A program made the translations under genes and the position numbers. Source: an uncultured Collinsella sp. (GTDB lineage: Bacteria; Actinomycetota; Coriobacteriia; Coriobacteriales; Coriobacteriaceae). Taken from it: a stretch of 11,188 nt of DNA. The stretch is from contig UREZ01000060.1 in the NCBI GenBank assembly GCA_900547025.1, positions 1 to 11,188 of the forward strand, given 5' to 3'. A model generated the notes under the pieces. It was not told the DNA's origin, did not search any database, and saw only the letters and a list, made by a program, of their open reading frames with translations. Shown in pieces: positions 7,758 through 11,188 of the stretch. Positions within the stretch are counted from its first letter, which is position 1. Each line of letters begins with the position of its first letter.

Positions 7758-7864
7758 ACGATTGCATCATCGCAGGAGCCGCCGGCGCGCACCAGTGAGC
7801 TTTGTCACGAGTGCGGCGGGGGTGGGCGGGAGGAATGTCACGGTTGCGGCACCTGAGCAATCGT
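7758..7864. promoter_or_regulatory. Inverted 8-bp sites across the divergent promoter region
   Basis: ACGATTGC (7758-7765) and its exact reverse complement GCAATCGT (7857-7864) flank the control region between the exporter and the kinase. The right site covers the -35 position of the kinase promoter; the left site is 32 bp before the exporter ATG. NarL-type regulators bind short inverted sites, so these may be binding elements. This is inference. Confidence 0.35.
7803..7850 (+). promoter_or_regulatory. Direct repeat upstream of the sensor kinase, 33 bp apart
   Basis: TGTCACGAGTGCGGC (7803-7817) and TGTCACGGTTGCGGC (7836-7850) match at 13 of 15 bases and are spaced by 33 bp, about three helical turns. 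This puts both on the same DNA face, a common layout for cooperative activator binding. They end 43 bp before the kinase ATG. The adjacent response regulator is the obvious candidate ligand, but no consensus confirms it. Confidence 0.45.
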
Positions 7865-7880
7865 CGCACGCGCCATCGCG

Positions 7881-7886
7881 TACAAT
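7881..7886 (+). promoter_or_regulatory. -10 box of the sensor kinase, possibly leaderless mRNA
   Basis: TACAAT (5 of 6 to TATAAT) ends 6 nt before the kinase ATG at 7893. A start site 6-8 nt downstream would fall on the ATG itself, giving a leaderless or near-leaderless message. There is no Shine-Dalgarno sequence before this ATG, which agrees. The -35 region (CAATCG, 17-bp spacing) is poor, suggesting a need for an activator. Confidence 0.5.
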
Positions 7887-7892
7887 ACCCGT

Positions 7893-9038
7893 ATGAACAG
7901 GCTATTCGACAAATCGATCGTGCTGGCGTGCTGTATCGCGGCCGCTCTGGGCCTTGCTGTGGACGCTCGTCTGGTTGCGGCGTTTTGCCTTGGCGTTATT
8001 GCCACCTCGCTGGCCGAGGTCGCACATGGAAACCGCGCCCGCCGTGCGAGCGAGGCCGCGAGTTACGCTTACATCATTGTTGCCATCTTCGTGCCGCCGT
8101 TTGTGCCGTTTGCACCTCTCGCTCTCTATGACATCGCGCGATGCGTGCGCCGTGAACGCATCTGGCCCGCGCTGGCGATTGGCGCCGTGTTTGTCTGCGC
8201 GCTTGTCGCGGACCTTCGCGGCGGCGCGCTCACCACCCGAACGCTCCTGCTGACCGCCATCCTTTCGGTCGCCGCCACCTTGCTATCGCTACGCACCGCT
8301 CAGTTGGAGCGCGAACAGGAACGCATGCGTCGCACCCGCGACAAGCTGCAAGAACGAGCCCTCGCGCTCGAGGCACGCAACCGCGACCTCGCCGACCGCC
8401 AGGACTACGAAGTCGAACTCGCGACGCTCGCCGAACGCGCCCGCATCGCGCGCGAGATCCACGATAACGTGGGCCACCAGCTCACGCGCGCTTCGCTTCA
8501 AACCGAAGCCCTGCGCGTGGTCCATGCCGACGAGCCCAGGGTTGCCGCCGATTTCGCCGACGTCAAACGCACGGTTGACGAGGCGCTCCAACTCGTGCGC
8601 GCCAGCGTCCACGCGCTCAACGACAACGCCGTCGGCCTTTCCGTGCAGCTCGAACGCATTGTTGAAGGCGCGCGCTCGGACGGCGGGCCGCAGATTGAGC
8701 TTGAAGTTTTGGCCGAGCATGCGCCCGCAAATGTCGCCAACTGCTTTGCAGCGGTCCTGCGCGAGGCGCTCTCCAACACCATGCGCCACGCTTGCGCCCA
8801 TGCTGTCACCGTACGGTGCATGGAACATCCGTCGTTTTACCAGCTCATTGTTACCGACGATGGTATTGGCGAGGTTCGGGCGAGTACCCGCAACGCCACA
8901 GAAGGCATGGGGCTCGGCTCCATGCGTGAGCGCGTCGAGGCGCTTGACGGCACCTTCACCGCCGGCCCGCGCGCCGGCGCCGGCGGCTGGCGTGTGTTTG
9001 CCACCGTTCCCAAACGGCAAGGAGATGAGAGTCGATGA
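7893..9038 (+). CDS. Sensor histidine kinase, HisKA_3 (NarL-partner) type
   Basis: A 381-residue membrane sensor kinase. Five hydrophobic segments are visible at about 8-24, 27-43, 57-79, 91-107 and 115-132, with very short loops, so the signal is probably sensed in or at the membrane (as in DesK/LiaS-like kinases). A charged coiled-coil linker follows at about 134-185. The dimerisation/phosphoacceptor motif is EIHDNVGHQL with His190. The ATPase part has the N box REALSNTMRHA (Asn295), G1 box TDDGIG at 321-326 and G2 box GMGLGSMRER at 338-347. All catalytic parts seem intact. The ATG has no ribosome-binding site but sits right after a -10 box. The stop codon overlaps the response-regulator ATG by 4 bp (ATGA). 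Divergence from the ABC-2 operon suggests it responds to a compound or envelope stress handled by that exporter; the signal is unknown. Confidence 0.93.
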   Translation: MNRLFDKSIVLACCIAAALGLAVDARLVAAFCLGVIATSLAEVAHGNRARRASEAASYAYIIVAIFVPPFVPFAPLALYDIARCVRRERIWPALAIGAVFVCALVADLRGGALTTRTLLLTAILSVAATLLSLRTAQLEREQERMRRTRDKLQERALALEARNRDLADRQDYEVELATLAERARIAREIHDNVGHQLTRASLQTEALRVVHADEPRVAADFADVKRTVDEALQLVRASVHALNDNAVGLSVQLERIVEGARSDGGPQIELEVLAEHAPANVANCFAAVLREALSNTMRHACAHAVTVRCMEHPSFYQLIVTDDGIGEVRASTRNATEGMGLGSMRERVEALDGTFTAGPRAGAGGWRVFATVPKRQGDESR

Positions 9039-9664
9039 GGCTCATAGTTGTCGACGACGACCGTCTGGTGGTCGATTCGCTCAAGATTATCCTGGGCGCC
9101 CAGCCGCAGATCGAGGTAGTGGGCACCGGCGCCGACGGCGACGACGCGGTCGAACTCTACACCGAGCACGCGCCCGATATCGCGCTGCTCGACATTCAGA
9201 TGCCAAGGCGCGACGGCCTGTCGGCGGCGCGCGAGATTCTCGAGCGCGACCCTTCGGCACGCGTGGTGTTCCTGACGACGTTCTCGGATGACGAGTACAT
9301 TGTGTCGGCGCTCAAGCTGGGCGCCCGCGGCTACTTGATCAAGACCGATGTCGCCACCATCCCGCCGGCATTGGCGCAGGTCATGGATGGCAAGCGCGTG
9401 CTGGAGGGCAAGGCAATCGAGGATGTTGACTTTGACGGGATGGGCGACAAGGCAGGCACGCCCCACCGGCCCGCGGCCTTTGCCAGCCTGACCGACCGCG
9501 AGTTCGAGGTCGCCGAGCTCATCGCCCGCGGCCTCGACAACAAGGAGATTGCCGCCACCGCCTATATGGGCGAAGGCACCGTGCGCAACCACATTAGCTC
9601 GATCCTTGCAAAGATGGGCCTGCGCAACCGCACGCAGATCGCCATCGCCTACCTGCGAGGGTAG
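9035..9664 (+). CDS. Response regulator, NarL/FixJ family (REC + LuxR HTH)
   Basis: A 209-residue DNA-binding response regulator. The receiver domain (1 to about 120) has the acidic pocket Asp8/Asp9, phosphoacceptor Asp53 in LLDIQMP, switch Thr81/Thr82 and Lys103. A 25-residue linker leads to a LuxR-type helix-turn-helix at about 149-209 (LTDREFEVAELIARG, then NKEIA and GTVRNHISSILAKMG). It should be phosphorylated by the kinase encoded immediately upstream and bind short repeats near promoters; the repeats in the 7727-7892 region are the obvious candidates. The ATG lies inside the kinase stop codon, with AAGGAG 10 nt before it, so translation is likely coupled. No convincing terminator follows in the 60 bp after the stop. 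Confidence 0.95.
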   Translation: MRLIVVDDDRLVVDSLKIILGAQPQIEVVGTGADGDDAVELYTEHAPDIALLDIQMPRRDGLSAAREILERDPSARVVFLTTFSDDEYIVSALKLGARGYLIKTDVATIPPALAQVMDGKRVLEGKAIEDVDFDGMGDKAGTPHRPAAFASLTDREFEVAELIARGLDNKEIAATAYMGEGTVRNHISSILAKMGLRNRTQIAIAYLRG

Positions 9665-9724
9665 TTGCCCAACGACTGACCGCCCCGGCATAGCAAAATG
9701 GCTGCCACCGATTTAATACCATTT
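9665..9724. other. Short spacer after the two-component genes
   Basis: No gene is seen. A weak bulged stem, GGC-AGC pairing with GCT-GCC around 9688-9706, lies here but has no T run behind it, so I do not call a terminator. The palindromic element starts at 9725. Confidence 0.4.
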
Positions 9725-9878
9725 CAAAACTATACCGGTTTACTACGATGAATCGCCCGCCTTCGACCACGGTAAATTGTGCGCTTGCAAAACCGCAGGT
9801 AGAACGCTTGCAATATTTAGAAAAATGCAGTCATGGTCGGGAATGTCGAATTCATCGTAGTAAACCGACGTAGTTTTG
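9725..9878. repeat. 154-bp palindromic MITE-like element
   Basis: The ends are 29-bp inverted repeats matching at 26 of 29 positions. CAAAACTA (9725-9732) pairs with 9871-9878, three bases differ, and then an uninterrupted 18-bp arm at 9736-9753 pairs with 9850-9867. Further in, CGACCA (9764-9769) pairs in register with TGGTCG (9834-9839). The centre carries the direct repeat CGCTTGCAA at 9782-9790 and 9805-9813. No open frame of note and no clear target-site duplication were found. It resembles a miniature inverted-repeat or other dispersed palindromic element; the mobiliser is unknown. Confidence 0.75.
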
Positions 9879-9989
9879 TTCGGGCGGCCCTGCACGAGTG
9901 CCCCTGCAAGCCTCGTGGAACCAAAATGACCCGTTTCCCTCAGTCCCCGGGGGATCATTTGACGGTGCCCGCCACGAAACCGGCCCATC
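9879..9989. other. Non-coding spacer between repeat copies
   Basis: No gene is supported. It contains a 6-bp hairpin, CACGAG (9893-9898) with CTCGTG (9912-9917), and the perfect palindrome TCCCCGGGGGA-like run near 9945-9955. These may be part of the surrounding repeat cluster. Confidence 0.4.
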
Positions 9990-10057
9990 TACTACGTTTG
10001 ACTCGGTACCCCTGACCATACCTTCATTTTGAACAAAACCGCAGGCGTACTACCTGC
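9990..10057. repeat. Diverged copy of the neighbouring palindromic repeat
   Basis: TACTACG (9990), a GACCA core 24 bases on (10014), and CAAAACCGCAGG (10034-10045) occur in the same order and almost the same spacing as in the left half of the 9725-9878 element (9741, 9765 and 9788). The 12-mer is exact. It ends in a small hairpin, GCAGG (10041-10045) with CCTGC (10053-10057). The left end of the IS110 element appears to lie in this hairpin, so the copy is probably interrupted. Confidence 0.55.
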
Positions 10058-10060
10058 ACT

Positions 10061-10066
10061 GATAAT
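10061..10066 (+). promoter_or_regulatory. -10 box at the IS left end (half of a junction promoter)
   Basis: GATAAT (5 of 6 to TATAAT) lies within 6 bp of the presumed left boundary. In IS110-type elements the circular form joins a -35 box from the right end to a -10 box at the left end, which drives the guide RNA. In the inserted state the bases at the -35 position here (10038-10043) are ACCGCA, which is not promoter-like. A start site near 10073 is expected. Confidence 0.5.
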
Positions 10067-10072
10067 TGTTCT

Positions 10073-10340
10073 CGGGGGAAGCGGGCACTGCGGGGCGCGG
10101 CAACGGCGCGCGATTTCCGCGTCGCAGCGCTACCCTGATGCTGAATGCCGGGACGATGACCCACTGACCTGCTGACGCCTCTTCGGCCGTCCTCAAATCC
10201 GACCTGTCTCGCCCCGGCATCCGCGTCCCGGAGTCCTGCCATGACCTAATAGGAGCATGAGCGCGGACAATCGGACAAGCCAATTGGATTGTAGCGCTCC
10301 CGTCAGTGCAATGTCTGGGAGACCCGGGCGCGGAGCAGGC
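10073..10340 (+). ncRNA. Candidate IS110 bridge RNA
   Basis: Hand folding gives three consecutive structures. First, a 5' stem-loop: 10088-10092 with 10123-10127, and 10095-10100 with 10117-10122. Second, a loop-bearing stem: ATGCCGGG (10145-10152) with 10213-10220, extended by 10154-10156 with 10209-10211, enclosing an internal loop (10157-10173 and 10192-10208) and a tip hairpin (10174-10191). Third: 10221-10225 with 10329-10333 and 10227-10231 with 10324-10328, enclosing an internal loop (10232-10258 and 10300-10323) and a long tip hairpin (10259-10264 with 10294-10299, 10267-10272 with 10287-10292). This matches the known order of 5' stem-loop, target-binding loop and donor-binding loop. 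In such systems the RNA binds the transposase and pairs with target and element ends. The 3' end is uncertain. Confidence 0.6.
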
Positions 10341-10361
10341 GGCAGACCGAGGGGAGCGAAA

Positions 10362-11188
10362 ATGGAAGGCGAAACGGTCATCGCGGGCGTCGACACGCAC
10401 AAGGACGTGCATGTTCTGTGCCTGCTCGACGGCCTCGGGAGGAAGATCTGGAGCGGGAGCTTCGGGGCCGACCCCGAGGGCTACGACAGGCTGGCGGAGG
10501 CGATAGGCGACCCGGGCAGCTGCATGGTCGTCGGCGTCGAGGGCACGGCATCGTACGGGGCCGGGCTGACGAGGAGGCTCGTGGAGCTCGGGTACAACGT
10601 CGTCGAGGTGCTCAGGCCCAAGAGGGACAAGGCGAGGCCCGGCGAGGGGAAGAGCGACCCGCTGGACGCCGAGCGCGCGGCGCGCAAGGCGGCGTCCGGG
10701 AGGGGCTGCTCCGTGCCGAAGTCGCAGGACGGCTGGGTCGAGGCGGTGCGCCAGCTCTACGTCGCGCGCAGGCTGGCCGTCGCGACGTCCACGTCCTGCG
10801 TGGCCTGCGCGAAGTCGATGCTCACGACGGCCCCGGGCGCCCTGAGGGAGCGGTTCAGGGGCCGCGAGCGGCCGAAGGACCTCATGCCGCTGCTCGCGCG
10901 CGGGAGGAAGGCGGGCGACGCGCTCGAGGAGAGCGTGCTGGCCTCGCTGCGGTCCGTCGCGGCGGTCTGGAAGGAGGCCCGCAGCCAGGTCGAGTCCCTC
11001 GACGAGCGCATCCGCGCGCTGCTGGAGGCGAACGCGCCCGCGCTGCTCGGCGTCGAGGGCTGCGGCACCACGACCGCCGCCGCCCTGGTCGTGGCCGCCG
11101 GCGACAACCCCGGCAGGCTGAAGGGCGAGGCGGCGTTCTCGATGATGTGCGGCGCCTCGCCGATCCCCGCGTCGAGCGGGAAGACGGA
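10362..11188 (+). CDS. IS110-family transposase (bridge-RNA recombinase), 3' end missing
   Basis: The first 275 residues of an IS110-family DEDD recombinase; the window edge cuts it. The RuvC-like N-terminal domain has the acidic set Asp11 (GVDTHKD), Glu60 (GVEGT), and Asp99/Asp102 (KSDPLDAERAA). A helical, partly coiled-coil region covers about 120-225. The Transposase_20 domain begins at about 229 (GVEGCGTTTAAAL) and reaches CGASPIPASSGKT, where Ser271 or Ser272 is the expected nucleophilic serine. Full-length members are usually 320-420 residues, so 50-150 residues are off the edge. ATG 10362 is supported by GGGGAG 5 nt upstream and by the domain start. No frameshift is seen, so it may be active. 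It would cut and rejoin element and target under guidance from the RNA encoded just upstream. Heavy AGG use sets it apart from nearby genes. Confidence 0.93.
   Translation, partial: MEGETVIAGVDTHKDVHVLCLLDGLGRKIWSGSFGADPEGYDRLAEAIGDPGSCMVVGVEGTASYGAGLTRRLVELGYNVVEVLRPKRDKARPGEGKSDPLDAERAARKAASGRGCSVPKSQDGWVEAVRQLYVARRLAVATSTSCVACAKSMLTTAPGALRERFRGRERPKDLMPLLARGRKAGDALEESVLASLRSVAAVWKEARSQVESLDERIRALLEANAPALLGVEGCGTTTAAALVVAAGDNPGRLKGEAAFSMMCGASPIPASSGKT

Larger units (their letters stand above)
10054..11188 (+). mobile_element. IS110-family insertion sequence, left part
   Basis: About 305 bp of structured non-coding DNA are followed by an IS110-type transposase that runs past the window end. 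A long 5' non-coding region is typical of the IS110 subgroup; the IS1111 subgroup has it at the 3' side. The left boundary is inferred, not seen as a duplication: similarity to host repeat sequence ends near 10057, CT at 10054-10055 fits the usual core dinucleotide, and a -10 box lies just inside. A second possible core CT is at 10059-10060. The transposase uses AGG for many arginines, while the host genes nearby use mostly CGC, consistent with a foreign origin. The right end is outside the window. Confidence 0.75.

Noticed and set aside
6500..7798. A 432-codon plus-strand open frame
   Set aside because: It is antisense to the ABC-2 ATPase and the start of a permease, whose motifs are complete. 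Its composition is that of a GC-rich shadow frame.
7835..8131. An ATG preceded by GGGAGGA, upstream of and overlapping the kinase out of frame
   Set aside because: The Shine-Dalgarno is only 1 nt from the ATG, the product has no plausible domain, and the kinase frame clearly codes across the same stretch.
8289..9691. Two long minus-strand open frames opposite the two-component genes
   Set aside because: Both lie antisense to the kinase and regulator, which have all their catalytic residues, and neither has a recognisable domain.
9715..9888. Target-site duplication around the palindromic element
   Set aside because: The bases flanking 9725 and 9878 do not match beyond one or two positions, so I cannot show an insertion event.
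9743..9988. An 81-codon minus-strand open frame
   Set aside because: Its C-terminal half is simply one strand of the palindromic element; the other strand gives a similar peptide because of the symmetry. No ribosome-binding site or domain was seen.
9681..10220. Exact 11-bp direct repeat CGCCCCGGCAT at 9681-9691 and 10210-10220
   Set aside because: The second copy is explained by a stem of the candidate bridge RNA. With GC-rich DNA the match may be chance, and the flanks do not extend it.
1..11188. CRISPR arrays, tRNA and rRNA genes
   Set aside because: No regularly spaced repeat-spacer pattern, cloverleaf with a T-loop, or rRNA core sequence was found by reading. The only tandem repeat (1-113) has no spacers.

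Overview
The window is GC-rich chromosomal DNA from a bacterium. The GC level, C/G-ending codons, gene families and repeat-rich intergenic DNA fit a Coriobacteriia species such as Collinsella. That placement is my inference; no rRNA or other marker gene is present.

Layout, left to right. (1) 1-116: a degenerate tandem repeat with a unit of about 18 bp, running off the left edge. (2) 117-761, minus: a SAM-dependent methyltransferase. (3) 881-4269, minus: a two-gene MacB/LolCDE-type ABC system, with the ATPase read first and an 8-TM duplicated-FtsX permease second. A strong hairpin closes it before the methyltransferase. (4) 4399-7726, minus: a tightly packed three-gene ABC-2 exporter (ATPase, permease, permease), with the last pair overlapping by 14 bp. 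(5) 7727-7892: a divergent control region with repeated sites. (6) 7893-9664, plus: a NarL/LuxR-type two-component pair, a 5-TM HisKA_3 sensor kinase and its response regulator, overlapping by 4 bp. The kinase has a -10 box so close to its ATG that the mRNA may be leaderless. (7) 9665-10361: almost 700 bp without a protein gene. It holds a 154-bp palindromic MITE-like element, a diverged related copy, and then the left end of an IS110-family element. (8) 10362 to the right edge, plus: an IS110-family transposase cut off by the window end.

The genes make one regulatory and export neighbourhood. The two-component pair is divergent from the ABC-2 exporter and probably controls it and itself through sites in the shared 166-bp region. 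A second, MacB-like export system follows on the same strand. Substrates cannot be read from the sequence.

The most interesting part is the 300 bp before the transposase. It folds, by hand, into three consecutive stem-loops, the last two with large asymmetric internal loops. This is the expected plan of an IS110 bridge RNA (5' stem-loop, target-binding loop, donor-binding loop). A -10 box (GATAAT) lies at the presumed left end. An 8-nt stretch in the second loop is complementary to the left boundary, and CCTGC is shared by the boundary and the left strand of both loops. The element seems to have landed in the palindromic stem of a local repeat. The fold and guide assignments come from inspection only and need comparative testing.
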